The notes: generated by a model not told the origin, from the sequence alone. 64,000 nt of DNA from Rhodoplanes sp963840055 (GCA_963840055.1 CAWIXM010000021.1:62001-126000); one strand, 5' to 3'. Counted from the stretch's first letter, positions 18,230 to 28,184 are shown. A program made the numbers and translations.

Positions 18230-19918
18230 TCACTCCGCCTGACCCAAGGTCCCCCGGAGCCGCTGGGAACGATGCAGGGCGAGCGTCAACGGCGTATGCG
18301 ATTTGCCAATCTTGCGAATGAAATTGTAGCGGGCGACGTGGTAACTCGGATCGAAGCCGAAGAAGTTGCGGCGCATGCGGTCAAGCTCCGCGCCGCGGTA
18401 CGATTGAAGCGGCTGCGCCGTTTCATCGGCCTGTCGCCGGACCTGTTTCGCCGCCAGTCTGTCGGCGAAATCGGGAGCATTGGCGAGCTCTCTGGCAAGC
18501 CGCTTGATCTCCACGCAAACGGCCTCGCGGCCGACCGGGAGCCGGCGCTGCGCAATCCCAAGCCGTTCGGCCTCCGCAATCCCGATCGGCCAGCGGAGCT
18601 CGGTCAGCCGCTTCGCATTGGCCGGCCCAACGCGGCGCGGCAACAGATAAGTCCAGTATTCCGAGCCGTAGAGATTGCCCATGTCCTTGTAATGCGGGTT
18701 GGCCACCACGTGCTCGCCCATCCACATTTCGTCGGCGGCAAGCGCGAGAAAGAACCCGCCCGCCCCGGCATTCCCACGCAACGCCGACACGGTGAGGCGG
18801 TCCCGCGTCTCGATGATCGCCTGCGCGAGGTCATCGATGGCGTTGATATTCGCCCACGACTCCTCGGCCGGACTGCTCGCCGCTTCGATCAGCCCGAGAT
18901 GCATCCCGTTTGACCAGAAATCCTCGCCGCCCATCAGAACCAGTACGCGCGTCGGCCGCGTCAGCGCCTCGCGATAGGCCGCGAGCAGATCGCGACAGGC
19001 CTGCGTCCCCATCGCGCCGTTGTAGAATGGAAAGGTAAGAAATCCCGCCCTATCTTCCTCGGCGTAGGCGACGGTCGGATAACCCGCGCGATGCGGGAGC
19101 GCCGCAGCCTGTGCCGCAAACACATGGGTGGTCGGAAGCTTCAGCTGCCGCGGGCCGTCCTGCTTGACATGGCCGATCCAGACGGCGCCGTCGACTGTGG
19201 CGAAAGCCACGGCCGGTCCGCATTGCGCAAACGCTTCGCCCGGCTCGCCGGCAAGACCGGGCGCCGGATGGGCGTCGAAAACGCGCACCGTGCGGTCGAA
19301 CAAGGTCGCGACCGCACCTGGATCGCCGTCGGCGGAGCGTACGACCCGCAGCACGTGTTCGCTCGTATCGCGGGCAAGGTCGAGCGTGCGATGCGCCCGA
19401 CTGCACAACGGCCGCAATGGCGACAGCGCCGTATTCGTTTGCGCGGCAGGCGCTGCGGTCGCGCCGGCTTCGATCCGCGCGATTGCTTCGCGCACGCAGG
19501 CGAGCGCGGATTGCGTCACTTCATTACGATAGAGGCTCGACTTGGCCGTCGTCCGCATGGGGAATTCGCGCCAAGCCCAGACCGGGCCGGCATCCATCTC
19601 TGCCGTCGCCTCGATGAGCGTCACACCCCAGCGCGTTGCGCCGTCGAGGATCGCCCAGTCGAGAGCCGAGGGCCCCCGGTCGCCGCGAACGCCCGGGTGC
19701 ACGATCAGGCAGCGCACGCGCCGCCACACCTCTTCGGGAATTGCGCGCTTGAGAAAGCTCGCAATGACAAGGTCGGGGCGAAACAACGCGACGGCATCGC
19801 GAGTCACCGCATCGTTGATGTCGAACTCGACCGAGACGAGATGGCCGCGCTCGCGTAGTTCTACATGCAAGCGTTGCGTCAGGCTGTTGAACGAATGGCA
19901 GAGCAGGAGGATGCGCAT
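18230..19918 (-). CDS. hypX: HypX, formyl-CoA-dependent CO-ligand synthase for [NiFe]-hydrogenase
   Basis: HypX makes the carbon monoxide ligand of the NiFe centre from formyl-tetrahydrofolate by way of formyl-CoA, mainly in bacteria that mature hydrogenase in air. The protein is intact at 562 residues. The N-terminal formyltransferase-like domain holds LIVHPGVRGDRGPSALDWAI near residue 72. The C-terminal half is crotonase-like, with RVLVLMGGEDFWSNGMHLGL and GNAGAGGFFLALAADEMWM forming the oxyanion region, and ends with the helical tail YHVARYNFIRKI. It follows hypE by 7 bases. About 150 bases separate its stop from hupE, with no obvious promoter. Confidence 0.93.
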   Translation of the reverse strand: MRILLLCHSFNSLTQRLHVELRERGHLVSVEFDINDAVTRDAVALFRPDLVIASFLKRAIPEEVWRRVRCLIVHPGVRGDRGPSALDWAILDGATRWGVTLIEATAEMDAGPVWAWREFPMRTTAKSSLYRNEVTQSALACVREAIARIEAGATAAPAAQTNTALSPLRPLCSRAHRTLDLARDTSEHVLRVVRSADGDPGAVATLFDRTVRVFDAHPAPGLAGEPGEAFAQCGPAVAFATVDGAVWIGHVKQDGPRQLKLPTTHVFAAQAAALPHRAGYPTVAYAEEDRAGFLTFPFYNGAMGTQACRDLLAAYREALTRPTRVLVLMGGEDFWSNGMHLGLIEAASSPAEESWANINAIDDLAQAIIETRDRLTVSALRGNAGAGGFFLALAADEMWMGEHVVANPHYKDMGNLYGSEYWTYLLPRRVGPANAKRLTELRWPIGIAEAERLGIAQRRLPVGREAVCVEIKRLARELANAPDFADRLAAKQVRRQADETAQPLQSYRGAELDRMRRNFFGFDPSYHVARYNFIRKIGKSHTPLTLALHRSQRLRGTLGQAE

Positions 19919-19925
19919 CGCGCGG

Positions 19926-20987
19926 TCAGCAGATGCGCGGCAATTGCTCGCCCGAGAGCCAGTCGACGATGCGCCCGCCGCCGAATGCGGTGACCATTTG
20001 GACGAACCGCCGCTCGTCGGCGACGACCTCGCCGATGATCGCCGCGTCGCGGCCGAGCGGATGCCGCTTCATCGCTGCGAGCGCCGCGGCACCGCCTTCA
20101 GGCGCGACGATCGCGATCAGCTTGCCTTCGTTCGCGACATAAAGCGGATCGAGACCCAGAAGTTCACAGGCCGCAGCCACCTCCGGCTTGACCGGAATCG
20201 CTTCTTCCTCGATGCGGAAGCCGACGCCGGATTGATAGGCAAGCTCGTTCAGCGTCGCGGCGAGCCCCCCTCGGGTAGGATCGCGCATCGCCCGCAACCA
20301 CGGGCCTGCCGTCGCGACGATGTCGGCGACAAGTCCGTGCAGCGCCGCCGAGTCCGAGAGTATCTGCGTCTCGAATTCGAGATTCTGCCGCTTCGACATG
20401 ACCGCGATGCCGTGATCACCCAGCGTTCCGGAGAGGATCACCGTGTCACCCGGCCGTGCGCGATCACCGGAGAGTTCGATCCCCGCGGGCACGACGCCCA
20501 CGCCCGCCGTCGTGATGAAAACGCCGTCCGCCTTGCCGCGCTCCACCACCTTGGTGTCGCCGGTGACGACGGGAACGCCGGCCTCGCGCGAGGCCTTGCC
20601 CATGCTTTGCGCGATCCGGTCGAGGTCGGCGAGCGCAAATCCTTCCTCGATGATGAAGCTGGCCGAGAGATGCAGCGGGCGCGCACCCGCCATCGCGATG
20701 TCGTTGATCGTGCCATGCACGGCCAGCGAGCCGATATCGCCGCCCGGAAAGAACAAGGGCGAGACCACGTAGCCGTCGGTCGACATCACCATGCGTCCGC
20801 TCGGCGCGTCGAAAGCGGCTTGATCGTTGCCCTGGCGCAGCCAATCGTTGTCGAGCGCGTTATGGAAAATATCGGCGATGAGCTGCGCCATCGCCCGCCC
20901 GCCCGAGCCGTGCGAGAGATCGACCCGGCCGTTTGCGAGGTCGAGTTTTCGCCGGTACGGCTTCGATATTTTTTGCGTGACGTTCAC
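19926..20987 (-). CDS. hypE: Hydrogenase maturation carbamoyl dehydratase HypE
   Basis: HypE receives a carbamoyl group from HypF on its C-terminal Cys and dehydrates it with ATP to a thiocyanate that donates CN to iron on HypC-HypD. The protein has 353 residues from a GTG start at 20985-20987. It begins NVTQKISKPYRRKLDL, has the family core VDLSHGSGGRAM and ends with the required PRIC, with the terminal Cys exposed. The ATP-binding PurM-like fold is supported by DPTRGGLAATLNELA. The start overlaps the end of hypD (GTGA). A longer in-frame reading joined to hypD exists only because of the hypD frameshift. Confidence 0.95.
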   Translation of the reverse strand: MNVTQKISKPYRRKLDLANGRVDLSHGSGGRAMAQLIADIFHNALDNDWLRQGNDQAAFDAPSGRMVMSTDGYVVSPLFFPGGDIGSLAVHGTINDIAMAGARPLHLSASFIIEEGFALADLDRIAQSMGKASREAGVPVVTGDTKVVERGKADGVFITTAGVGVVPAGIELSGDRARPGDTVILSGTLGDHGIAVMSKRQNLEFETQILSDSAALHGLVADIVATAGPWLRAMRDPTRGGLAATLNELAYQSGVGFRIEEEAIPVKPEVAAACELLGLDPLYVANEGKLIAIVAPEGGAAALAAMKRHPLGRDAAIIGEVVADERRFVQMVTAFGGGRIVDWLSGEQLPRIC

Positions 20988-22142
20988 GAAGCCGCCCTCT
21001 GCCCCACGCTGGCGGCTGTGTCTTCGCGGAACCGGCCATAGGTCCAGTGCGCGGCGCAGGCCCCTTCCGCCGACACCATGCACGAGCCGATCGGCGTCTC
21101 CGGCGTGCACGCCGTGCCGAAAAGCCGGCATTCCGTCGGTCTCTTCACGCCGCGCAGGATCGCTCCACATTCGCAAGCCGGGTTGTCGCGCACGCGGCTC
21201 GGTGACGACCGGAAAACGCCGCTCGGCGTCGTATTGCGCGAAAGCCTCGCGCAGCCGCAGCGCGCTATAGGGCACGATGCCCAAACCGCGCCATTCGAAC
21301 GCCTCGCGCAGCTCGAACACCTCCGCGACTTCGCTCTGCGCCTTGAGATTGCCCTCCTCCGTCACCGCGCGGATATATTCGTTCTCGACCTCATGACGGC
21401 CGTCGTTGACCTGCCGCACCAGCATGAGAATGGCCTGCATCACGTCGAGCGGCTCGAACCCCGCCACCACCACCGGCTTCTCGTATTCCTCGGCGAAGAA
21501 TTTGTACGGTTGCGTACCGATGACCGTACTGACATGGGCCGGGCCGATAAAGCCGTCGATGCGGATGGCGCCCAGCGTGCGCACGTCCGGATGATCGAGA
21601 ATGCTGGCGATCGCCGCGGGGGTGATCACGTGGTTGCAGAAAATGCTGAAATTCTTGAGCCGCTTCTTGTCGGCAATGCGGATCGCGAGCGCGGTCGGCG
21701 GCGTCGTGGTCTCAAAGCCGATGGCGAAGAACACGACCTCGCGGGAGGGCTCCGCCTCGGCGATGCGCAAAGCATCGAGCGTGGAATAGACCATGCGGAT
21801 GTCGGCGCCGGCGGCCTTGGCCTTCAACAGGCTCGTCCCATGCGGGCCGGGCACGCGCATCAGATCGCCATAGGTGCACAGCGTGATCTCGGGCCGCTCG
21901 GCGAGGCGAATCGCGTGGTCGATGCGGCCGATCGGCAGCACGCAGACCGGGCAACCCGGACCGTGGATCATGCGGATATTGGCGGGCAGCAAGTCTTCCA
22001 GGCCGTAGCGCGAAATCGCGTGAGTGTGGCCGCCGCAAAACTCCATGAAATAGTAATCGCGACCGCGGGCCGCCTCGGCGGCGATGCGCTCGGCGATCGC
22101 GCCGGCAAGACGTCCATCGCGATATTCGTCGACATATTTCAA
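20984..22142 (-). CDS. hypD: Hydrogenase maturation protein HypD; one frameshift
   Basis: HypD is the [4Fe-4S] scaffold on which, with HypC, the Fe(CN)2CO unit is built. The N-terminal part has FMEFCGGHTHAISRYG and HGPGCPVCVLPIGRID, both catalytic Cys motifs. Near 21195 the frame shifts by one base. The true C-terminus continues as VRDNPACECGAILRGVKRP and TACTPETPIGSCMVSAEGAC, which supply the cluster cysteines, and ends at 20984. With one base removed the protein has about 385 residues, the usual length. The shifted reading runs into hypE and would lack the cluster ligands. It starts with an ATGA overlap on hypC. Confidence 0.93.
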
Positions 22143-22381
22143 GATGCCGCCTCCGCAAGCGCGAGGGAGCCGGCGGCTTCGCGCAGGAGCGCAAGCGTGC
22201 GCTCGGCCTCCACCTCATCGATCTTGGCGAGCGCATAGCCGACATGCAGAACGATGTAATCGCCGACGCGCACATCATCGACCAGCGCGACCGACACCAC
22301 CTTGGTCACGCCGTCAAGGCTGATGCGCGCCATGCCGTCGGCGAGGAGTTCGGTGACGCGCGCCGGAATTGCCAGACACAT
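22139..22381 (-). CDS. hypC: Hydrogenase assembly chaperone HypC
   Basis: This 80-residue protein begins MCLAIPARVTEL; the Cys after the initiator Met is the essential iron/large-subunit contact of the family. A conserved GDYIVLHVGYALAKIDE segment follows. HypC holds the Fe(CN)2CO precursor with HypD and delivers it to the large subunit. The stop overlaps the hypD start by four bases, and hypF ends 2 bases upstream, so translation is coupled. A second HypC homologue is encoded at 27936-28184; this one, in the hypFCDE order, is the general partner of HypD. Confidence 0.95.
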   Translation of the reverse strand: MCLAIPARVTELLADGMARISLDGVTKVVSVALVDDVRVGDYIVLHVGYALAKIDEVEAERTLALLREAAGSLALAEAAS

Positions 22382-22383
22382 TG

Positions 22384-24661
22384 CTAGGCGCCCTCCCCCG
22401 TCATTGCGATCTGTCGTCGCGCGATGAACGCCTGCCCGAGCGAAAGCCCGCCGTCATTGGGCGGGACCGCGCGGGCGAGCAGCGGAACAAGGCCGCGCGT
22501 GCGCAGACAAGCGCACAGGCTTTCGGTCAGCACGCGGTTCATCATGCAGCCGCCGCCAAGCGCCACGCAACCCCGACCGTGCTCCCGCGCAACGGTTGCG
22601 ATCCAGTCAGCAAGCCCTTCGGCGAGCGTGCCATGAAACAGTTCGGCCCCGTCGCGCGCATCGACGCCGGGCTCACTCAACGCCGCGAGCAGCGGCTTGC
22701 AATCGAGAATGTCGCCGGCGACGCGATAGCCGCCCGGAAGCACACGCGGTGAACGCACCAGAGCTTCGAGTTCTGCCGCAGCCTGTCCTTCGTAGTATTG
22801 TTCGAAGCGCACGCCGAGCAGCGCCGCCGCCGCGTCGAACAAGCGTCCGGCGCTGGTCGTCATCGGCATGACGAGGCCGTGGCGCATTAGCCGCGCGAGC
22901 TTGGCTGCGGTCGGAACGCCGGTGAATAACTCCGCTGCCCGATCGAGCCGCCCGAGCGCATGAAGCGCGGCGATGCCCATGCGCCAAGGACTGCGCACCG
23001 CGCGATCGCCGCCGGGCAGAGCGAGCGGGCTGAGATGGCCGAGTCGCCGCCATGACGCTCCTTCAACCAGCATGATCTCGCCGCCCCAGGCCGCGCCGTC
23101 GTCGCCATGTCCATGGCCGTCGAGCGCGACGCCCAGCAGCGGTCCGTCGACGCCATGCTCGGCTGCGATCGCCGCGATATGCGCCGCGTGGTGCTGGACG
23201 CGCACCACTGGCAGCCCAGACTCCTCGGCGAAGCGCGTCGACTGGAAATCAGGATGAAGGTCGCAGGCGACCGCCTTCGGCTCGACATCGAGGATGTCGA
23301 GCAAATGGCGAACCGTCTCGGCATGGAAGCGGACCGTCGCCGCATTGTCGAGGCTGCCGACATGTTGCGATACGAACGCCTCGCGCCCGCGCGTCACCGT
23401 CACGGTCGATTTCAGGTGCGCGCCGACCGCGAGCACGTTCGGCCCCTCGCCACGAAGATTGATCGGCTCCGGCACAAAACCGCGCGCCCGGCGCAGGAAG
23501 GACGGCGCGCCGTCAACCACGGCCATCACCGAATCGTCGGCGCGCGTCACGATCGCGCGGTCATGGGTGACGATGAGATCGGCAATGCCCGCAAGTTTTT
23601 CGTGTGCCTCGTCATCGCTGATGACGAGCGGTTCGCCGCCGGGATTGGCGCTAGTCGCCACGAGCACGAGATCGCTGGGAGCATGCCGGGCGAAACGGTT
23701 CGTCGGCGAGCCCGCGGCGACGTGAAAGATGAGATAGTGCAGCGGCGCATACGGCAGCACGACGCCGATCCGCGTGAGCCCCGGCGCGATCGAGGGCGCG
23801 AGTCCGCCACGGTTCTGCATCAGCACGATCGGCCGCGTCGGCTGCGTGAGAAGCTCCCGCTCTGCCGCGGTCGGCGCAGCGATGCGGTCGAGCGAGGCGA
23901 GATTCGCCACCATCACCGCAAAGGGCTTGGCCTCGCGCGCCTTGCGCCTCCGCAGTTCGGCGACCGCACGCTCGTTTCCGGCGTCGCACATCAGATGAAA
24001 ACCGCCAACGCCCTTCAGCGCGACGATCTGGCCCGCGCGGATTGCCGCAACGATCGTTTCGATCGGATGGGACAGAACCGGGCCGCAGTCGGGGCAACCG
24101 ATCGGCTCGGCATGGAAGCGGCGGTTCGCAGGATCCTGATAGTCGCGCGCGCACGCGGCGCACATGGCGAAAGGCGCCATCGAGGTCTGCGGCCGGTCGT
24201 ACGGGAGCCTGCGCGTCAGGGTGAATCGCGGGCCGCAATGGGTGCAGGTGACGAACGGGTAGAGAAAGAAGCGACTCGCCGGATCGAACAGATCGTCAAG
24301 GCAATCTTCGCAGACCGCCGCATCCGGCACGATGCGGGTGCGCGCGGGGCCGTGCTCGCTCGCCGCAATGGCAAAGCCTGCCCGCGCCCAGCGGTGTAAG
24401 GCGTTCGACCTCAATCGTATCGATGCGCGCGAGCGGCGGCGGCGCGCCGCGCAAGCGGTCAAGAAATTCATCGGCACGCGCTCCTTCGATTTCGAGGACG
24501 ACGCCATCGGGCCCATTGCGCACGAAGCCGCTGAGCGCAAGCCGTGTCGCAAGTCCATAGGCGAACGGGCGAAAGCCCACGCCCTGCACCGCGCCGCTCA
24601 CGCGCAACCGCAGGCGCACCGGCCCGGGGTCACGGTCTGCGACGGCGTGCGCAAGCGTCAT
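22384..24661 (-). CDS. hypF: Carbamoyltransferase HypF; one frameshift
   Basis: HypF makes carbamoyl adenylate from carbamoyl phosphate and ATP and transfers the carbamoyl group to HypE. The acylphosphatase-like domain starts at ATG 24659-24661 (MTLAHAVADRD), with SGAVQGVGFRPFAYGLATRL. After VERLTPLGAG the frame shifts by one base near 24385; the continuation is GFAIAASEHGPARTRIVPDA. The two zinc fingers (CEDCLDDLFDP and CTHCGPRFT; CAACARDY and CPDCGP), the YrdC-like domain and the Kae1-like domain (VQHHAAHIAA, LALDGHGHGDDG-like) are all intact. With one extra G removed from a GGG run the length is about 758 residues, as expected. Confidence 0.94.
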
Positions 24662-24665
24662 GCTT

Positions 24666-25781
24666 TCACTCCGCTGCGCCGCTGGGAGTAGCGACTTGCG
24701 CGGCCGACGCAGCCGCCCGGCTGCGCTGCTCCGCCAGCCGCGCCGCGCGGCTTTCGATCCACGCATAGAGAGCGGCCATGCCTTCGCCGGTGCGCGCTGA
24801 GACGACAAGCGTCTGGAGGTGAGGGTTCACCCGCAGCGCATGAGCGACGCACAGTCCGATATCGAAATCGAGATGCGGAAGCAGATCAGACTTGTTCAAC
24901 AGCATCAGGTCGGCAGCGGCGAACATGTTCGGGTATTTGACCGGCTTGTCCTCGCCCTCGGTAACCGACAGCACCACCACTTTGTGCGCCTCGCCGAGAT
25001 CGAATCCGGCCGGACAGATCAGGTTGCCGACGTTCTCGATGAACAGCAGGCCGTCCGGCTCCAGCGCAAGATCGTCGAGCGCGTGCGCCACCATGTGCGC
25101 GTCGAGATGGCATCCTTTGCCGGTGTTGATCTGCACCGCGCGCGCGCCGGTCGCACGGATGCGCTCGGCGTCGTGCGCGGTCTGCTGGTCGCCCTCGATC
25201 ACGGCGATCGGAAACCTGCCTTTGAGATCATTGATCGCTCGCACCAGAAGCGAGGTCTTCCCCGATCCCGGGCTGGAGACGAAATTGAGCGCCAGCGTGT
25301 GCAGGCCGACGAGATACGCCCGATTGCTGTTCGCATAGGCGTCGTTCTTTTCCATGATGTCGCGCTCGATCCGCAACGTGCGGCTTTGGCTCAAGCCCGG
25401 CACATGCACCGCCGCGGGTCCGGCGCCGAAATCGATGCTGCCGTCGGCGCGATGCACATGCTCGTGCCCGTGCTCATGCACATGTTCGTGCCCATGGTCG
25501 TGGTCGTGCACATGCGGATGCGTGTCATCGTGGCCGTGCGCATGCGCATGGGCGTGGTCATGCGCATGATCGTGATGGTGGTCGTGCGGAGCCTCGTCGC
25601 CGTGCTGGTGAGTGCCCGACTCGGCATGGGTGTGCGAGTGCGTGTGCCGGTGCGCATGCTCATGGGTATGGCGGAGTTCGCCATGGGCATGCTCGTGCGT
25701 ATGACGATGCTCGTGCGGGTGATCGTGCGCGTGCTTGTCGTCGGGGGCGTCAGGATTACCGCAGCCGCATACCGTGCACAT
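24666..25781 (-). CDS. hypB: Hydrogenase nickel-incorporation GTPase HypB with long His-rich domain
   Basis: HypB is the GTPase that, with HypA, loads nickel into the large subunit. The protein has 371 residues from ATG 25779-25781. The N-terminal high-affinity nickel motif is MCTVCGCGN. About 100 residues of histidine-rich sequence follow, with 42 His between roughly residues 17 and 113 (for example HHHDHAHDHAHAHAHGHDD), then the GTPase: P-loop NFVSSPGSGKTSLL, ENVGNLICPAGFDLGE and LNKSDLLPH. Long His tracts in rhizobial HypB store nickel. The intact GTPase shows it is functional. Its start overlaps the hypA stop (ATGA). Confidence 0.96.
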   Translation of the reverse strand: MCTVCGCGNPDAPDDKHAHDHPHEHRHTHEHAHGELRHTHEHAHRHTHSHTHAESGTHQHGDEAPHDHHHDHAHDHAHAHAHGHDDTHPHVHDHDHGHEHVHEHGHEHVHRADGSIDFGAGPAAVHVPGLSQSRTLRIERDIMEKNDAYANSNRAYLVGLHTLALNFVSSPGSGKTSLLVRAINDLKGRFPIAVIEGDQQTAHDAERIRATGARAVQINTGKGCHLDAHMVAHALDDLALEPDGLLFIENVGNLICPAGFDLGEAHKVVVLSVTEGEDKPVKYPNMFAAADLMLLNKSDLLPHLDFDIGLCVAHALRVNPHLQTLVVSARTGEGMAALYAWIESRAARLAEQRSRAAASAAQVATPSGAAE

Positions 25782-26122
25782 CAGTCGACCTCCAATTCGT
25801 CGAGGCGCAGATCGTCGCCACCAGTCACCTGCAAATGCTGCCGCCCGCATTCGGGGCAGGCGGCCATGCGGTCCACAATGCGCACCGTCTTGGCGCAATC
25901 GAGGCACCAGGCCTCACCAAGCAACGTGCGTATGTCCAGCCGCGCGCCTTCGACGATGGTGCCGCGCGACACCGCATCGAAGCAGAACCGCACCGCATCC
26001 GGCTCCACATGGCCGAGCGCGCCGACCGTGACCCGCACCGCATGCACGCGGGAAAAACCCTGCTTCTCGCCTTCATTCTCGATCAGTTCGACCAAGCTCT
26101 CGGTTAGCGACATTTCATGCAT
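25781..26122 (-). CDS. hypA: Hydrogenase nickel metallochaperone HypA
   Basis: This 113-residue protein starts at ATG 26120-26122 (MHEMSLTESLVELI); the MHE motif binds nickel. The zinc finger has two CxxC pairs, CLDC and CPEC, within AWCLDCAKTVRIVDRMAACP. HypA hands nickel to the large subunit together with HypB. The start lies inside the last codons of hupK (8-base overlap) and the stop overlaps hypB, so it is tightly coupled in the operon. A long in-frame extension upstream is the shadow of hupK and is excluded. Confidence 0.95.
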   Translation of the reverse strand: MHEMSLTESLVELIENEGEKQGFSRVHAVRVTVGALGHVEPDAVRFCFDAVSRGTIVEGARLDIRTLLGEAWCLDCAKTVRIVDRMAACPECGRQHLQVTGGDDLRLDELEVD

Positions 26123-27251
26123 TCGCCGCCTCCTGCACCCGAACGTCAAAACTGACGCAGGGGTCGAACACTGCGACGAGTTGGGACACGCGGCGGCGCG
26201 CTTCCTCTCCGGTCCCGATTTCGGCCCCGACCAGCGCTTCGATGAGGGGGCCGCGCGGATGAAAATTCCATTCGGTCGGAGCAAGGATCGCATAAGCGGA
26301 GATCTGGCAATCCGAACTCGCTCGCAACCAATGATAGAGGCGCCCGCGTGGCGACTCCAGTGCGGCAAAACCCTCACCTGGACCGGTCTTTTCGCTGTTT
26401 ACCGGGTCGGCTTCCGGCGGGACGCCGGTGGTGACGGCCGTCTGCAACAGATCGAGGCTTTCGACCATTTCGTGGAGCCGCGCGTGCAGGCGGGCGGCGA
26501 GCGCGGTGGCGGCCACGGCGGTGCTTTGCCAATGTTTGGCGTAGGCGCCGGTCTCGGCCACCCGTCCGGGGAGGACGGGTGCGGCGGCGAAGCTTTCGCC
26601 ATGCGCGCGCAACGCCGCGACGACGTCGCGGTCGTCGGCTTCGGTCAACATGTCCGGCGTGCGCGCAAGAAAGGCGGTTTCGCCCTCGGCCTGCTGCAAC
26701 AGACGCCCGATCGGGGTGCCCGGGTCGGGCGCCAAATCCGGAGAAGCCGGCGGAACGCCAAGTCCGCGCATCGCCTCGGCTAGGCGCGCGACGAGCGCCG
26801 GAGCATGCACGGCGCTGTTTTTGCCGTCGCTCAAGCCGTGCATCATCAGCGTGCGCGCCGCCGACAGCGCCTCGCGGAGAAGCACCGCGACGTTAGGGTC
26901 GACCTGCGCGTTCGACATTGCGTTGTCGAGCACAGTGCCTCGCAGCATCTCGGCGACCCGCTCGGCGGCGAGCCCGATTGCATCGGCCGTGCGGCGGGCC
27001 TGATCGACCGGCCGATCGAGCGCAGCAGCCGCGGCGCGGCCGGCCGCCAGTCGATGCGAGCGCCCGCACAACGAAAACAAGCGCTCGGCCAGCGCGGGGA
27101 TATCGTCCGCCGATCGGCCGACGAACAAGCGCGCAACCGTAGTCGGACGTGTCGATTCGATACGCACTGTTTGCACCCGGCGATTGGCGACGGCGACTTC
27201 GATCGTGACCGATCCCGGATCGATGCTCCCCGTCATGGCCTGCGACGCCAC
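26115..27251 (-). CDS. hupK: HupK-type large-subunit-like hydrogenase assembly protein
   Basis: This 378-residue protein resembles a degenerate hydrogenase large subunit. Where the catalytic subunit has RxCGxC..H, it has LFSLCGRSH (Cys62), and where the subunit has DPCxxCxxH, it ends FDPCVSFDVRVQ (Cys365). With only one Cys left at each site it cannot hold a NiFe centre. HupK is known in aerobic uptake-hydrogenase clusters of Rhizobium and Cupriavidus relatives, where it protects or scaffolds cofactor assembly under oxygen. It begins 149 bases downstream of hybE and overlaps hypA by 8 bases. A second Met at residue 6 is an alternative start. Confidence 0.8.
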   Translation of the reverse strand: MASQAMTGSIDPGSVTIEVAVANRRVQTVRIESTRPTTVARLFVGRSADDIPALAERLFSLCGRSHRLAAGRAAAAALDRPVDQARRTADAIGLAAERVAEMLRGTVLDNAMSNAQVDPNVAVLLREALSAARTLMMHGLSDGKNSAVHAPALVARLAEAMRGLGVPPASPDLAPDPGTPIGRLLQQAEGETAFLARTPDMLTEADDRDVVAALRAHGESFAAAPVLPGRVAETGAYAKHWQSTAVAATALAARLHARLHEMVESLDLLQTAVTTGVPPEADPVNSEKTGPGEGFAALESPRGRLYHWLRASSDCQISAYAILAPTEWNFHPRGPLIEALVGAEIGTGEEARRRVSQLVAVFDPCVSFDVRVQEAANA

Positions 27252-27400
27252 GGCCGAAACTGGCTGACAGGGCGACTGAGCGACTGCCTGGCTCGGATCG
27301 CAAGGCCGCCCGCCGCCGTTCGATCAACGCTGCCGTCGCGGCGATGCCTCAAGCTACGCATGATACTATTCCGGCTCTGCTGCGCTCTGAGCGCGCGGGA

Positions 27401-27943
27401 TCAGCTCGACTGTTCGGAGCTTAGCGGTCGGCCGGCAAAATTGAAGAGGGTTCTTCGCGAAACAGCGGGTTGCGCCGCCGACGGAGCGCGGGCAGGCTCG
27501 GCCTGCGGCGGTGTCCGCACGCATGCGAGCGCACGCCGCGCCGCCGCGCGCGCCTGGTTCTGCGACTTGTAGACGTCCATCGGCGAGGCGATCGAATGGG
27601 CGTGGAACATGCCGAAATCCTCGGTTCCCCCGCACAGAAACTTCACCGGCCCGCCAGGCAATTCGATGGTGCGCTTTGCGCCGTTGGCCGTCTCCGCATA
27701 GGGGATGGGCTGATCGGAGACGAGCATCAGGTTCATGAACCACGGCGTGATCAATACTCCGATCCACCCCTCGCCAAAGCGCTCGAAGCCTATGGCCTCG
27801 ACCGAAAGGGCCTCGTTGTAGAAGGGCAGGCCCCGCATCGATTCGCGGCCAATGCGCTCGAAGCTCGCGACCAGCTCCGCCACGCGGCCCGGCTGCGGCG
27901 GCGCAAAAGCCTCCGAATGGGCATCGGTTTCGACGTCAGGCAT
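27401..27943 (-). CDS. hybE: [NiFe]-hydrogenase assembly chaperone HybE/HupJ family
   Basis: This 180-residue protein starts at ATG 27941-27943 (MPDVETDAHSEAF) and overlaps the upstream hypC-like gene by 8 bases. The family core is obvious: LPFYNEALSVEAIGFERFG, then VLITPWFMNLMLV, then ELPGGPVKFLCGGTEDFGM. HybE of E. coli (HupJ in rhizobia) is a chaperone for the small subunit, linked to Tat export control. The C-terminal tail is Ala/Pro-rich and ends SRRTLFNFAGRPLSSEQSS. The 150 bases between it and hupK hold no gene that I can support; the rubredoxin gene hupI common in this position is absent. Confidence 0.88.
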   Translation of the reverse strand: MPDVETDAHSEAFAPPQPGRVAELVASFERIGRESMRGLPFYNEALSVEAIGFERFGEGWIGVLITPWFMNLMLVSDQPIPYAETANGAKRTIELPGGPVKFLCGGTEDFGMFHAHSIASPMDVYKSQNQARAAARRALACVRTPPQAEPARAPSAAQPAVSRRTLFNFAGRPLSSEQSS

Positions 27944-28184
27944 GCGCCGTTCCGCCGCGGTCGATGATGTCGCCGAGCTGAGCATACAGATCGAGGATTT
28001 CGCGGGCTTCCCCCGGGCTGAGCACGGATTGGGCGTGGCGCTGCGCCTGCACCGCGATCCAGTCGCCGGGCCGAACGGTTTCGTCGAGGAAGAGCAGACT
28101 GACTTCGAACTGCGCGCCGGCGCGGGCGACGAGCGCCATATCGCCATCGACGCGGATGACCTCGCAAGGAACGGTCAGACACAC
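27936..28184 (-). CDS. Second HypC-family chaperone (HupF/HybG-like)
   Basis: This 82-residue protein begins MCLTVPCEVIRVDGDMAL. It keeps the second-position Cys of the HypC family and has the RPGDWIAVQAQRHAQ segment before a helical tail. It differs clearly from the HypC at 22139-22381. A large-subunit-specific HypC paralogue directly after the protease gene is the arrangement of hybG in E. coli and hupF in rhizobia, so I infer that it chaperones HybC. Its start overlaps the hybD stop by 10 bases and its end overlaps the hybE start by 8. Confidence 0.88.
   Translation of the reverse strand: MCLTVPCEVIRVDGDMALVARAGAQFEVSLLFLDETVRPGDWIAVQAQRHAQSVLSPGEAREILDLYAQLGDIIDRGGTAHA

Noticed and set aside
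19926..22142. Single 738-residue HypD-HypE fusion protein
   Set aside because: The joined frame skips the HypD cluster-binding C-terminus, which is intact one frame over, and HypE has its own GTG start. The fusion results from a one-base frameshift.
25354..25780. Long Val/Met/Cys-rich plus-strand frames across 25.4-25.8 kb
   Set aside because: They are antisense to the His-codon tract of hypB (CAT/CAC reads ATG/GTG), a composition artefact.
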